Assembly (NCBI GenBank): GCA_009781765.1 | Contig: WQVC01000011.1 | Span: forward strand, 1-43,481 | Source of the DNA: Defluviitaleaceae bacterium | GTDB lineage: Bacteria; Bacillota; Clostridia; Lachnospirales; WQUN01 | DNA length: 43,481 nt | Direction: 5' to 3' | The notes under the pieces: generated by a model | What the model saw: the letters and a program-made list of their open reading frames with translations, nothing else | What the model was told of the DNA's origin: nothing | Databases searched by the model: none | Program-made: the position numbers and the translations under genes | Shown here: positions 1 to 7,554 of the stretch, piece after piece | Layout of the letters: each line of letters begins with the position of its first letter | How positions within the stretch are numbered: the first letter of the stretch is position 1

Positions 1-164
1 CTAAACGACTAAAAACTTTGAAGGGGATGACACCTTATCAATTCATTGTCAAATCTTGGGGCGATAATCCCGACGTTTTTTTAGATGAACCGTGCCACCT
101 CAATCTGGGACTTTACACCTACGGCTTCGATTTAGCTGATTCGATTTTGTTTGCTTTTAAGTAA
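1..164 (+). CDS. IS481-type transposase, C-terminal end (partial)
   Basis: The frame that begins at base 3 is open from the window edge and ends with TAA at 162-164, giving 53 residues. It includes LKTLKGMTPYQFIVKSWG and ends in a stretch with HLNLGLYT. The pattern 'lk.mTPyefi...w...P..f...P.h...GLnT' is what I know from the C-terminus of IS481-family DDE transposases, after the catalytic domain. The DDE residues and left end lie outside the window. The reading continues about 10 residues past GLYT, slightly longer than usual. Family assignment rests on this tail only. Confidence 0.6.
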   Translation, partial: KRLKTLKGMTPYQFIVKSWGDNPDVFLDEPCHLNLGLYTYGFDLADSILFAFK

Positions 165-431
165 GTAAACCGAAGTCCCGGGAACTTCGGGTGCGCAGAG
201 CTTTCGCTCCGCGTTGCCGCGTTGTATGAAAGGTGTGCACATGGGCGTCTGCATTCGGTCGGCCGAATCCGAATGCGTTTGCCCGCTTTCATATATTGCG
301 GCGAGTGGTACAGGTGTTGCAGTGGTACGGGTGAAGCATTGGTGATACATGGCGTTACATACAACCGTTATACAGCGGCTTCGGCACGGAGCGGTGCGGT
401 CAGTTTCAGGGCGAACCCCTTCCTGCGTAAT

Positions 432-505
432 AAGTCGCGTCTGAAATCATTTCGCGCGTCGTCGAAAACCGGCCTAAAGTCGCCGGTTCTCGCCTCGCGC
501 TCAAT
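432..505 (-). repeat. 74-bp dispersed palindromic repeat, copy 1
   Basis: Read on the minus strand this begins ATTGAGCGCGAGGCGAGAAC and aligns without gaps to 13297-13370 on the plus strand, 59 of 74 bases identical by hand count. Its first half contains an inverted repeat, AACCGGC with GCCGGTT around a short loop. A shorter third relative sits at about 42834-42869. The copy here is intergenic; the one at 13297 lies inside a coding sequence in frame. Confidence 0.7.
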
Positions 506-659
506 TGTTTCAGACTGCGATTATTACCTGTTGGCAAACACGTCCTTTGGCATAGAAGCGACTGTTTTGTTTCTCGGTTGCAAAGCGAGTATACTTCAAC
601 GCTCATACGGTGATATCCGGAACCGTTCCCGGAATTTTTCCTGGAAAATTTCCCGGAAT

Positions 660-700
660 AAAAAAAGGATTGAGTCCTGCTTAATTCGGAACTCAATCCT
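660..700 (-). terminator. Rho-independent terminator of the ThuA-like gene
   Basis: On the minus strand, 50 bases after the stop at 750, a stem AGGATTGAGT (691-700) pairs perfectly with ACTCAATCCT (666-675). It is followed by a run of seven T residues and ATT. This is a canonical intrinsic terminator for transcription of the gene at 750-1445. Confidence 0.85.
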
Positions 701-749
701 CCGTCGCCGTACCCATCCGGCGGGCTGTTATCTCAACTGCGGACTTACA

Positions 750-1445
750 TTAGGAATTCGGCTGTTTCCCCGCACACCAACGCACTGCGTTACCGAGCAA
801 TTTTTGAAACTCGGGGTTGCGCCAAACTTCCGCAACATGCCCCGGCGTTAAAACGCAAATGCGTCCTTTGCCTTGCGTGCGAACATACACGCAGGGCGCG
901 ATGTTGGCAGGAGCGTTAAAATACGGCTCGGACTCGTATTTTTCCGGCGTTCCCTGCGCGGCGGAATATGACGCCGCCAAAATATCGACGTCCGCGAGAA
1001 TTTCAATTTGATAATGTTCGTCTTCTTCGCAAAACATGCCGACTCCTTCCGTAACGGGATGCGGCTTTAAAATTCCGCAGGTTACGGGGCAATTATTCGG
1101 ATGAAACACAAATTTGCATCCGATTAACCCGTCCAGAACCGACGTGTCGTTATCTTCGCCCGGAACGGTTCCGCTGTGCGTAACAAGCAGTCCGCCGCCG
1201 GCTTCTACATATTTTACAAATGCATTTTGAACCGCATCCGTTTTCCACGAGCGATTGTCCTCCTTGGAAATATGGTCGCATTTGCTCATAACAACTGCGT
1301 CATACCCCGCAAAGGAAACAGGACAATCCTTCGCATCCGCCACAACATCAAGAGCGAGATGCATTTTTTTTGCAAGCAGCTCGAGTCCCTCTCGCGGAAC
1401 GTCCCCCGGGTGGTAAAAATCGTCGCAAAGCAATAAAATTTTCAT
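750..1445 (-). CDS. ThuA-like domain protein
   Basis: A 231-residue protein matching the ThuA fold (class I glutamine-amidotransferase-like, first described from trehalose utilisation). Visible features: the N-terminal strand MKILLLCDDFYHPGD, the segment GGGLLVTHSGT, a His-rich middle part around FHPNNCPVT and HYQI, and a C-terminal TPGHVAEVWRNPEFQKLL, typical of the family. No signal peptide is seen, so it should be cytoplasmic. The start at 1445 is preferred over an upstream codon at 1463 because AAAGGA lies about 10 bases before it. It is divergent from deoD, sharing a compact promoter region, and has its own terminator. The enzymatic activity of most ThuA-like proteins is unknown; a sugar role is only suggested by the family name. 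Confidence 0.8.
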   Translation of the reverse strand: MKILLLCDDFYHPGDVPREGLELLAKKMHLALDVVADAKDCPVSFAGYDAVVMSKCDHISKEDNRSWKTDAVQNAFVKYVEAGGGLLVTHSGTVPGEDNDTSVLDGLIGCKFVFHPNNCPVTCGILKPHPVTEGVGMFCEEDEHYQIEILADVDILAASYSAAQGTPEKYESEPYFNAPANIAPCVYVRTQGKGRICVLTPGHVAEVWRNPEFQKLLGNAVRWCAGKQPNS

Positions 1446-1462
1446 TTTAATCCGTCCTTTCA

Positions 1463-1491
1463 TTGACCAACATTTTTTTACATATTATACT
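1463..1491 (+). promoter_or_regulatory. deoD promoter (sigma-A type)
   Basis: A -35 box TTGACC (1463-1468) and a -10 box TATACT (1486-1491) are separated by exactly 17 bases. Transcription would begin near 1498, about 50 bases before the deoD start. Confidence 0.75.
1484..1489 (-). promoter_or_regulatory. candidate -10 box for the ThuA-like gene
   Basis: A perfect TATAAT on the minus strand overlaps the -10 box of the divergent deoD promoter, so the two polymerases would compete for the same DNA. I see no good -35 box at the right distance, hence the modest confidence. Confidence 0.4.
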
Positions 1492-1503
1492 TCAAATTAC
1501 AGA

Positions 1504-1530
1504 AGACTTCCTTTGAAAAATCGGAAGTCT
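1504..1530 (+). promoter_or_regulatory. leader hairpin upstream of deoD
   Basis: AGACTTCC (1504-1511) and GGAAGTCT (1523-1530) form a perfect 8-bp stem with an 11-base loop inside the deoD leader, ending a few bases before the GAAAGGAG ribosome binding site. It could protect the mRNA 5' end or act as an operator; no T-run follows, so it is not a terminator. Confidence 0.5.
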
Positions 1531-1549
1531 GAAGAAAGGAGAATGTCTG

Positions 1550-2263
1550 ATGACAATTCCGACCCCTCATATCAGTGCAAAAGAAAATTCATTTGCAAAA
1601 ACCGTTTTAATGCCGGGTGACCCTCTCCGCGCAAAGTTTATCGCGGAAAATTTTTTGGAGATGCCCAAAAAGGTGAACGCCGTGCGCGGAATGTTCGGTT
1701 ACACGGGAACGTACAACGGTACGCCGGTTTCGGTAATGGGAAGCGGCATGGGTTGCCCGTCGATGGGAATTTATTCGTACGAGCTTTTTAATTTTTACAA
1801 AGTTGAAAACATAATTCGCGTCGGCTCGGCGGGTTCAATCAGCCCCGAGCTTGAACTCGGCGACGTCGTAATGGGCGTTGGCGCGTGTTCGGAATCAAGC
1901 TATGCCGGTACGTTTGCGCGTTGCCCGGGAAGTTTTACTCCTACGGGTTCGTTTGAACTTATGCTTAAAGCAAAAAACGCCGCCGATGTTTTGGGCGTAA
2001 AGCTGCATACCGGCAATTTACTTACAACGGATGTTTTTTATAACGACGACAACGTGGGGCTTAATGCGTGGCTTCGCATGGGCGTTTTGGCGGTCGAAAT
2101 GGAAGCCGCCGCGCTTTACACAAATGCCGCCCGCGCCGGCAAAAACGCGCTTTGCATCTGCACAATTTCCGATAAAGTGTTTAGCCGAAGCGAAAGCATG
2201 TCTGCTGACGAGCGCGAAAAATCATTCACCAACATGATTAGCTTGGGGCTGTCGATGATATGA
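1550..2263 (+). CDS. deoD: Purine-nucleoside phosphorylase, DeoD type
   Basis: A 237-residue enzyme, the usual length of the hexameric DeoD family (PNP_UDP_1). It cleaves purine (deoxy)nucleosides with phosphate to the free base and (deoxy)ribose-1-phosphate, in cytoplasmic nucleoside salvage. Visible motifs: TPHISAKENSFAKTVLMPGD at the N-terminus, the phosphate-binding MPGDPLRAK, the central RVGSAGSISPELELGDVV, the substrate-contact VEMEAAALY, and the catalytic Asp in CTISDKVFS. The ATG has GAAAGGAG upstream. Its last codon overlaps the next gene's start (ATGA at 2260-2263), so the two are translationally coupled. Confidence 0.95.
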   Translation: MTIPTPHISAKENSFAKTVLMPGDPLRAKFIAENFLEMPKKVNAVRGMFGYTGTYNGTPVSVMGSGMGCPSMGIYSYELFNFYKVENIIRVGSAGSISPELELGDVVMGVGACSESSYAGTFARCPGSFTPTGSFELMLKAKNAADVLGVKLHTGNLLTTDVFYNDDNVGLNAWLRMGVLAVEMEAAALYTNAARAGKNALCICTISDKVFSRSESMSADEREKSFTNMISLGLSMI

Positions 2264-3483
2264 CGAAAATTGCCTACCTTCGCAAGGTGTGGGCGGAACA
2301 ATATGAAAGCGACCTCAAAGCCGCCGCCGAAACAGGTGAAGCGTTATTGCGCGAGCATTGGCATAATAAAAATTTTCACACAATCGGGTACGCCAACGAC
2401 CTGTTCAATTTGGGTTGCGTTCACGAAGAGTTGGGAAATTTGGAGCGCGCCGCCGCGCTTTTTTCCGACTCCGCACAACAACAGCTCGCCGCAAACGGCG
2501 ACGAGCTTTCATGCGCCGAGCGTGTAAACTCGTTGGCAACAGTTTTAATCCGGCTCGAATTTTGCGAGCCGGCTTTTTTGATGCTCGGAAATGTTGCGGC
2601 AGTTCGGCGTCGTTTGTTGGGCGAGAACGATGTTCTTTACGCTGATGCACTGTACAATTTGGCAAACGCTGCCGCCGAACTCGGTCAAACAAAAGAGGCC
2701 TTGCGTTATCACTTGCAAGCCCTGAAAATTCGCGAAAAATTCGCCCCTGTCGAAGACATCGTAAACAGCCTGCACAGCATCGCATTTGTGTACGAGACCG
2801 AAAAAACTCCCGAAAAGGGAATTATTTTCGCGCAAATGGCGACAATTTTTTCTGAAGAAAACGACGTTATTTACGCAAGTTCCTGCAATTATCTCGCGGA
2901 GCTGTACGAAAATACCGGCGATTACGATGCCGCTTTGCCGCTTTATGACAAAGTTCTTGAAATTACCGGGCGCGAATCGGCAACTGCCGCACATCTTAAC
3001 GTTGCGTTGCGTCGCGCAAATTTGCTTTCGCTTATGCAACGCCCGGAAGAATCTCTTGCCGCACACGAAGAAATTTGCACTGCCCTTACTTTCAGCACGC
3101 GCAGTGTTTTTTACGCAAACTGTCTTCGCGGAATGGCAATGTTGCACAACACCCTCGAAAACCCGACTCGCGCCGAAGAATGCCTTCTCGAAGCCATGAA
3201 AATTCGGCGCGCAATGTGCGAGGACATTACCCTCGACATCACATTTTTAATCAGGCTGTATCTCAGCGAAAACAACACGGAAAAAGCCCTCGAAGCCCTT
3301 GTTTACGCACTGATGTGTTCCGGCTCAAATTCGCCGGAATACAACGAAATGCTCGACAATCTTGAGGAAGTTTTTTCAAAAAGCCCCGCCGCGGAAGAAT
3401 TTATAACCGCGATGGAGCTTCTTAACGACCGCGAAAAATTACGCCCGATTTTAAACAAATGGGAGGCTTGGGAGCAGGAGTAA
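2260..3483 (+). CDS. Tetratricopeptide-repeat protein
   Basis: A 407-residue protein made of helical TPR units with no signal peptide or membrane segment, so a cytoplasmic scaffold is likely. Recognisable units include YANDLFNLGCVHEELGNLER, YADALYNLANAAAELGQTKE, SSCNYLAELYENTGDYDAAL and FYANCLRGMAMLHNTLEN, each with the Gly/Ala/Leu spacing of TPR helices; units resemble those of NB-ARC/kinesin-light-chain type TPRs with 40-44-residue periods. The start overlaps the deoD stop by four bases. The stop (3481-3483) directly abuts the stop of the convergent gene. The partner is unknown, and coupling to deoD gives no clear function. Confidence 0.8.
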   Translation: MTKIAYLRKVWAEQYESDLKAAAETGEALLREHWHNKNFHTIGYANDLFNLGCVHEELGNLERAAALFSDSAQQQLAANGDELSCAERVNSLATVLIRLEFCEPAFLMLGNVAAVRRRLLGENDVLYADALYNLANAAAELGQTKEALRYHLQALKIREKFAPVEDIVNSLHSIAFVYETEKTPEKGIIFAQMATIFSEENDVIYASSCNYLAELYENTGDYDAALPLYDKVLEITGRESATAAHLNVALRRANLLSLMQRPEESLAAHEEICTALTFSTRSVFYANCLRGMAMLHNTLENPTRAEECLLEAMKIRRAMCEDITLDITFLIRLYLSENNTEKALEALVYALMCSGSNSPEYNEMLDNLEEVFSKSPAAEEFITAMELLNDREKLRPILNKWEAWEQE

Positions 3484-4014
3484 TTATTTTTCGTAACGCA
3501 TATTGTCCAAAATTCGTGCGGTTTCCGCATCTAAAAAAATCTCAATGGGATTTTTTTTTATTGGGCGCGTTTTATTGTAGCCGGCAACGGCAGCAAATCG
3601 CGCAGATTCCATTTCCGCCCAAAGGTCGGCGGCGGCAATTCGTGACGCGCCCGCCGCAATAATGATTAACTGCTCGAGGTTGTCGGATGTTGCAACGGTT
3701 ATGCGGTCGCCGGTTGATTTCCCTGCGCGGCGCAATAACTTGTATGTAGCTCGTTCAATATAAATATCAGCGGTTTCCGCCTCTTTTGTAAAAATAATTT
3801 TTATGCCGCGATAATCCTCGACGTTTCCCACGCCGCCCGACACAAGATGCGCGTCAAATACAACAATTATGCGATAACGCGAAAGTGCGCAAAATTCGCA
3901 AAGCGCGTCGCAGAGTTTTTTTCGTGCCGCGTCGAGAGAATCGGCGGCAACGTCCGAAAGCGCGGCGTTCGCATGAATCACATTGTAGCCGTCAACGAGC
4001 AGATAGTGTGTCAT
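3484..4014 (-). CDS. yacP: YacP-like NYN-domain ribonuclease
   Basis: A 176-residue protein of the YacP/NYN (PIN-like) family. In Bacillus the homologue Rae1 is a ribosome-associated endoribonuclease. Visible: LLVDGYNVIHA with the first acidic residue, IVVFDAH, and VATSDNLEQLIII, the acidic positions expected of a PIN-like metal site. The start at 4014 is chosen because homology begins exactly there; longer readings only add sequence that overlaps rlmB. It is the last gene of the ispF operon, the position yacP has in many Firmicutes. The Shine-Dalgarno is weak, and the start overlaps the stop of a 19-codon reading frame that itself begins at the rlmB stop. Confidence 0.85.
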   Translation of the reverse strand: MTHYLLVDGYNVIHANAALSDVAADSLDAARKKLCDALCEFCALSRYRIIVVFDAHLVSGGVGNVEDYRGIKIIFTKEAETADIYIERATYKLLRRAGKSTGDRITVATSDNLEQLIIIAAGASRIAAADLWAEMESARFAAVAGYNKTRPIKKNPIEIFLDAETARILDNMRYEK

Positions 4015-4066
4015 TCGCTCAACACCCGAATTATCAATACGTCGCCGCATTCTGCTTGTTCGCGCC

Positions 4067-4819
4067 TCATGCCTTCGTCCGCCGCCGCACGACTTCATAT
4101 ATAAGCACGCCCGCCGCAACCGACACGTTAAGCGACGCGATTTTTCCGAGCATCGGGATGCTTACCGAAAAATCCGCGTTTTCGGAAACAAGACGCGACA
4201 CGCCTTCGCCTTCCGCGCCGAGAACAATCGCAACCGGCCCGGTCAAATCCGCTTCAAAAAGGCTTGTCCCGTTCATTTCCGCGCAAGCAATCCACAGTCC
4301 CGCTTTTTTCAGCTCGTCTAACGTGCGCGTGATGTTTCCGACGCGAGCAACCGCAACGTGCGACAACGCTCCCGCAGAAGTTTTCGCAACGGTACCGGTA
4401 AGCCCGACCGCCCGCCGCTTGGGAATAATCACGCCGTGAACGCCGCCCGCATCCGCCGAACGCAGAACCGCACCCAAATTATGCGGGTCGGTTACGCCGT
4501 CCAACACGATAATAAAAGGCGGTTCGCCGCGCTCGCGAGCAATTTCCAAAATTTCTTCAACCGAAAAGTACGGCACGGCGGGACAAAGCGCGATAACGCC
4601 CTGATGATGCCCGGTTTCCGAAATCGCGTCTAACTTCGCCCGTTCAACTTCCTGCACAACAAGACGTCGTTCACGCGCTTTTGCCGCAATCATGCGAAGT
4701 GTGCCTTCGACCGGTTTTTCGCCGTCGCGCCGCAAAAGAATCCGGTCGATGGGCTTGTCGTGATTCAATGCTTCAAGGACGGCCTTGCGCCCTTCGAGAA
4801 CCAAGTTCGGGACTTCCAT
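4067..4819 (-). CDS. rlmB: 23S rRNA (guanosine-2'-O)-methyltransferase RlmB (TrmH family)
   Basis: A 250-residue SPOUT methyltransferase. It would methylate the 2'-OH of a guanosine in domain V of 23S rRNA using S-adenosylmethionine. The N-terminal ~75 residues form the RNA-binding substrate domain (LEGRKAVLEALNHDKPIDRI). The SPOUT knot motifs follow: VTDPHNLGAVLRSADAGGVH with the conserved Asn and Arg, VLGAEGEGVSRLV, and IPMLGKIASLNVSVAAGVLI. AGGAGATGATTAA precedes the ATG. It lies between mrnC and yacP as in the typical clostridial operon, 148 bases after mrnC, and those bases contain repeat sequence. Confidence 0.95.
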   Translation of the reverse strand: MEVPNLVLEGRKAVLEALNHDKPIDRILLRRDGEKPVEGTLRMIAAKARERRLVVQEVERAKLDAISETGHHQGVIALCPAVPYFSVEEILEIARERGEPPFIIVLDGVTDPHNLGAVLRSADAGGVHGVIIPKRRAVGLTGTVAKTSAGALSHVAVARVGNITRTLDELKKAGLWIACAEMNGTSLFEADLTGPVAIVLGAEGEGVSRLVSENADFSVSIPMLGKIASLNVSVAAGVLIYEVVRRRTKA

Positions 4820-4940
4820 TTAATCATCTCCTATGTATCGGGGTTTCGTTACGCCCCGCCCGCTTTTTGTTGATAAGTCGCGCTAACGCCCGCTTCACTC
4901 ACTGCGCCCTTTAAAAGCGGGACAAAATTTTTGCTCCCCG
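4820..4940. repeat. degenerate composite hairpin between mrnC and rlmB
   Basis: The spacer between the mrnC and rlmB genes carries split arms of the hairpin unit that recurs at gene ends elsewhere in the window: CCCGCTTTTaaag near 4912-4921 and AAAAAGCGGGCGGGG near 4855-4870 on the minus strand, with inserted sequence between them. It has no terminator T-run, so the operon can continue into rlmB. Confidence 0.4.
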
Positions 4941-4971
4941 TATCGCGAACGTACTTGAGAAGCCCGTTCAG
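4941..4971 (-). repeat. 31-bp dispersed repeat at the mrnC stop
   Basis: On the minus strand it reads TGAACGGGCTTCTCAAG and ends with TTCGCGATA. It recurs with one or two changes at 7357-7387 and more divergently at 42950-42980. Here, and in the Uma2 gene at 42977, its first bases are the TGA stop codon. It contains a short inverted repeat, GAACG with CGTTC around CTTGAGAAG. Confidence 0.6.
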
Positions 4972-5450
4972 AATTTCGCTGTGCACAGCTCGAAAACCTC
5001 CGCAAGCCGCGCCGACTCGCCGTTGTTATGCAAAAAACCGAAAACCGCTTCAAGCCCCGTTGCATGGCGATAGTCTGTTACGGCAGCGTTTTTTGCGCGG
5101 GATGTGCTGTGCAAATTACGTCCGCGCTTCGCAATTGCCTGCTCTTCTTCGGACAGCGCGGAAAAAACGCGATGATACATCGCGGCTTGGGCGGTCGCAG
5201 AAACAAAATCCCTTGCACGACGCGAAATATTTCGAAACGTCACGCCGTCACGCAATAATTTTTCCCGCACAAGCAGCTCGAAAATCGCGTCTCCGAGATA
5301 TGCGAGTTCGGCAGTGCCGAGCTGCCGACCCGTCGAGAAGTTCGCGCCGGCATCGCATTTCGCGCCGACAATCGCGTCAGAACTCCCCCCGACAGAAAGG
5401 CTTTTTGCGGATACGCATGGCGTCTCAGCAGCGGTCACGTTTTTTTCCAT
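4968..5450 (-). CDS. mrnC: Mini-ribonuclease III
   Basis: A 160-residue protein of the Mini-III family: an RNase III catalytic domain without the double-stranded-RNA-binding domain, which matures 23S rRNA ends in Firmicutes. Motifs: AELAYLGDAIFELLVRE with the catalytic Asp-Glu, FVSATAQAAMYH, ALSEEEQAIAKRGRN and the conserved YRHATGLEAVFGFL. Relative to typical members it has about 30 extra residues before the catalytic core (Ser/Ala/Gly-rich); a GTG at codon 5 would not remove them. The gene starts 16 bases inside the end of cysS, and its stop codon lies in a dispersed repeat, so the C-terminus may have been reset by that repeat. Confidence 0.9.
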   Translation of the reverse strand: MEKNVTAAETPCVSAKSLSVGGSSDAIVGAKCDAGANFSTGRQLGTAELAYLGDAIFELLVREKLLRDGVTFRNISRRARDFVSATAQAAMYHRVFSALSEEEQAIAKRGRNLHSTSRAKNAAVTDYRHATGLEAVFGFLHNNGESARLAEVFELCTAKF

Positions 5451-6853
5451 CTTACGCCCGCCGGAGTATCTTCTATTATCACGCCCATGCTTGCGAGTTC
5501 GTCACGAATGCGGTCGGCTTCGGAGAAGTTTCTTGCGGCGCGAGCCTCTTGCCGAGCATTTATCATTTCATTTATTTTCGCTGTTTCGATTTCTTCATTA
5601 TCATTGCCGGTCGGCGCAGTGAGGACGACACCCAAAATTTCGCAAAATTTCAGCAACAGCTTCAGTAATCCGTCCAAATATTCGTGCGAAAATTTCTCAT
5701 CTCCCGCCAATTGCGTGTTAATAAATTTCACAAGCTCGAAAATCGCGGTAATCGCGTCGGCAGTATTAAAATCGTCGTCCATTGCCTCGACGAATGATTT
5801 TTCAAACGATTCCGCCGCAGAAAAAAAGTCTGCCGTATCGTCGGGCTTATTTAACCCTCCGGGTTCTTTCAGCGCGAACGTCAAATTCGTGAGACAATTT
5901 TTAATTCTCTGCAACCCCGCCGACGCCGATTTTAACACGTCATCGTTAAACTCCATGGGCATCCGATAATGCCCGCTCAGAAAATAAAAGCGAATTACTT
6001 CCGACGGAAATTTTTCGCGCATCTCGCGGAACGTAAAAAAATTCCCCCGCGACTTTGCCATCTTTTTGTGGTCGGTGGTTAAGATTCCGCAGTGCATCCA
6101 ACAGCGGGCAAAATCGCGGCCGGTTGCCGCTTCGGTTTGGGCGATTTCGTTTTCGTGATGGGGGAAAATTAAATCCTCCGCGCCGCCGTGAATATCGATT
6201 TCATCGCCGAGATATTTTTTCGCCATCGCGCTGCATTCGATATGCCACCCCGGACGACCGCCCCCCCACGGACTTGCCCATTCCGGCTCGCCGGGTTTTG
6301 CCGGCTTCCACAGCACGAAATCCGGCGCGTTTCGTTTGCCCGCTTCAACTTCTACCCGCGCGCCGGCTTCGAGGTCGTCGATTTTCTTGCCCGACAACTT
6401 GCCGTAGTCGGAAAATTTCGTTACATCATAGTACACCGTGCCGGCGTTTTCATAGGCGAATCCGCCCTCAACAAGCCGCTCAATAAGCGCGATAATCTCC
6501 GGCACTTCCTCGGTCGCCCGCGGATTAACCGTTGCCGGCAAACAATTAAGTTCCGCCAAATCCTCCAACGTATGCCCGATATACCGCTCGGCAATTTCCT
6601 CGGTTGTGCAATTTTCTTCCGCCGCTTTGGCGATAATTTTGTCGTCGATGTCGGTGAAATTTTGCACAAAGTTCACATCGAAGCCCTTGTAATTCAAATA
6701 ACGCCGTATTGCATCGAATACGACGTAAAATCGCGCGTTTCCCATATGAATATCGTTGTAAACGGTTTGCCCGCATGTGTACATTTTAATTTTTTTCGGC
6801 TCAATCGACCGCAAAGGTTCTTTCGTGCGACTCATTGTGTTAAAAATTTTCAT
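5435..6853 (-). CDS. cysS: Cysteinyl-tRNA synthetase
   Basis: A 472-residue class I synthetase of normal length. It activates cysteine with ATP and loads tRNA-Cys. Visible: MYTCGQTVYND with the first zinc Cys, HMGNAR as the HIGH signature, WHIECSAMA with a second zinc ligand, HHENEIAQTEA with further ligands, and KKMAKSRGNF as the KMSKS loop, here KMAKS. Both signature loops are slightly unusual (CGQT rather than CGPT, KMAKS rather than KMSKS) but the rest is standard. AAGGAG precedes the ATG by 8 bases. It follows ispF by 6 bases and overlaps mrnC. Confidence 0.97.
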   Translation of the reverse strand: MKIFNTMSRTKEPLRSIEPKKIKMYTCGQTVYNDIHMGNARFYVVFDAIRRYLNYKGFDVNFVQNFTDIDDKIIAKAAEENCTTEEIAERYIGHTLEDLAELNCLPATVNPRATEEVPEIIALIERLVEGGFAYENAGTVYYDVTKFSDYGKLSGKKIDDLEAGARVEVEAGKRNAPDFVLWKPAKPGEPEWASPWGGGRPGWHIECSAMAKKYLGDEIDIHGGAEDLIFPHHENEIAQTEAATGRDFARCWMHCGILTTDHKKMAKSRGNFFTFREMREKFPSEVIRFYFLSGHYRMPMEFNDDVLKSASAGLQRIKNCLTNLTFALKEPGGLNKPDDTADFFSAAESFEKSFVEAMDDDFNTADAITAIFELVKFINTQLAGDEKFSHEYLDGLLKLLLKFCEILGVVLTAPTGNDNEEIETAKINEMINARQEARAARNFSEADRIRDELASMGVIIEDTPAGVRWKKT

Positions 6854-6859
6854 GCTTTA

Positions 6860-7339
6860 TCAGCTCCTTGAAATCAAGCAAACCGCATGTGCGGAAATTC
6901 CTTCGCCTCTTCCGGTAAAACCAAGACGTTCTTCCGTTGTAAATTTCACATTCACGGCAGACTCGGAAATTCCGATTGCCGTTGCAATATTTCCGCGCAT
7001 TTCCTCGCGATATTTATGCAGTTTCGGTGCTTGGACAACAACAACCGCATCCGCATTTTCTACTTGCCAACCTGCGGAACGCAACGTTCTGCCGACTTCC
7101 CACAGCAATTTCAGGCTGTAAACGCCCTTGAATTTCGGGTCACCGTCATCAAACGACATACCAATGTCGCCAAGCCCGGCTGCACCCAACAGCGCGTCCA
7201 TAACGGCATGAACAAGAACGTCCGCGTCAGAGTGTCCCACAAGCCCTTTTTCATACGGAATTTCCACTCCGCCCAAAACAAGCCGCCGCCCAACCTCAAG
7301 CCTGTGAACATCATAACCCTGCCCAACCCGATATGCCAT
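6860..7339 (-). CDS. ispF: 2-C-methyl-D-erythritol 2,4-cyclodiphosphate synthase
   Basis: A 159-residue IspF. It cyclises CDP-methylerythritol-2-phosphate with release of CMP in the non-mevalonate isoprenoid pathway, acting as a cytoplasmic trimer. Metal-binding residues are visible in GYDVHRL and GHSDADVLVHA; the C-terminal signature is FTTEERLGFTGRGEGISAHA. The start at 7339 begins MAYRVGQGYDVHRL, preceded by AAGGGG; a longer reading from 7396 only translates leader and repeat sequence. ispD, usually adjacent, is absent. First gene of the ispF-cysS-mrnC-rlmB-yacP operon. Confidence 0.97.
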   Translation of the reverse strand: MAYRVGQGYDVHRLEVGRRLVLGGVEIPYEKGLVGHSDADVLVHAVMDALLGAAGLGDIGMSFDDGDPKFKGVYSLKLLWEVGRTLRSAGWQVENADAVVVVQAPKLHKYREEMRGNIATAIGISESAVNVKFTTEERLGFTGRGEGISAHAVCLISRS

Positions 7340-7356
7340 AAAAAAACAACCCCTTA

Positions 7357-7387
7357 TATCGCGAACGCACTTGAGAAGCCCGCTCAG
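7357..7387 (-). repeat. 31-bp dispersed repeat in the ispF leader
   Basis: Second copy of the repeat found at 4941-4971 (about 29 of 31 bases identical). Here it lies in the untranslated leader between the promoter and ispF, 18 bases before the start codon, so its small hairpin could affect translation of ispF. Confidence 0.6.
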
Positions 7388-7419
7388 GTTTATCAAGACC
7401 GTTCGCTATACCAAAGCAA

Positions 7420-7448
7420 ATTATACAACGACTCCCTATGTTTGACAA
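7420..7448 (-). promoter_or_regulatory. promoter of the ispF operon
   Basis: On the minus strand a -35 box TTGTCA (7443-7448) and a perfect -10 box TATAAT (7420-7425) are separated by 17 bases. The leader to the ispF ATG would be about 75 bases. Confidence 0.85.
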
Positions 7449-7554
7449 ATTTGTTGAAAAGATTCCGATATGTACAGACTGTCGGGCGTTTATGCAATAT
7501 GTGCCGCTGCACCGGATAAAAAGATATGATTGTGTCAACGAAGCAGCTTCTTGA
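7438..7554 (+). pseudogene. possible gene remnant, 38 codons
   Basis: An ATG frame reads MFDKFVEKIPICTDCRA... through RIKRYDCVNEAAS and stops within the first bases of the palindrome at 7554-7625. The composition looks protein-like (CxxC, mixed charged and aromatic residues), but I recognise no family, there is no good ribosome binding site, and the ispF promoter lies across its first codons on the other strand. It may be a fragment cut off when the palindrome arrived, or chance. Confidence 0.2.

Larger units (their letters stand above)
165..749. other. gene-free interval with hairpins and a dispersed repeat
   Basis: No convincing gene is seen in these 585 bases: the open frames on either strand are low-complexity shadows without a ribosome binding site or family motif. 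The interval holds a perfect 7-bp-stem hairpin at 170-190 just after the transposase stop, a second GC-rich hairpin at about 193-213, one copy of a 74-bp dispersed repeat at 432-505 (minus orientation), several CCGGAA-type motifs at 613-657, and the terminator of the next minus-strand gene at 660-700. It may be debris around the insertion sequence. Confidence 0.5.

Noticed and set aside
222-851. Long plus-strand open frame of 209 codons
   Set aside because: Arg/Ser-rich with no ribosome site or family match; it runs antisense into the ThuA-like gene and across a repeat and a terminator.
7340-7396. Longer N-terminus for IspF
   Set aside because: It translates the 31-bp repeat and leader; the IspF fold begins at 7339.
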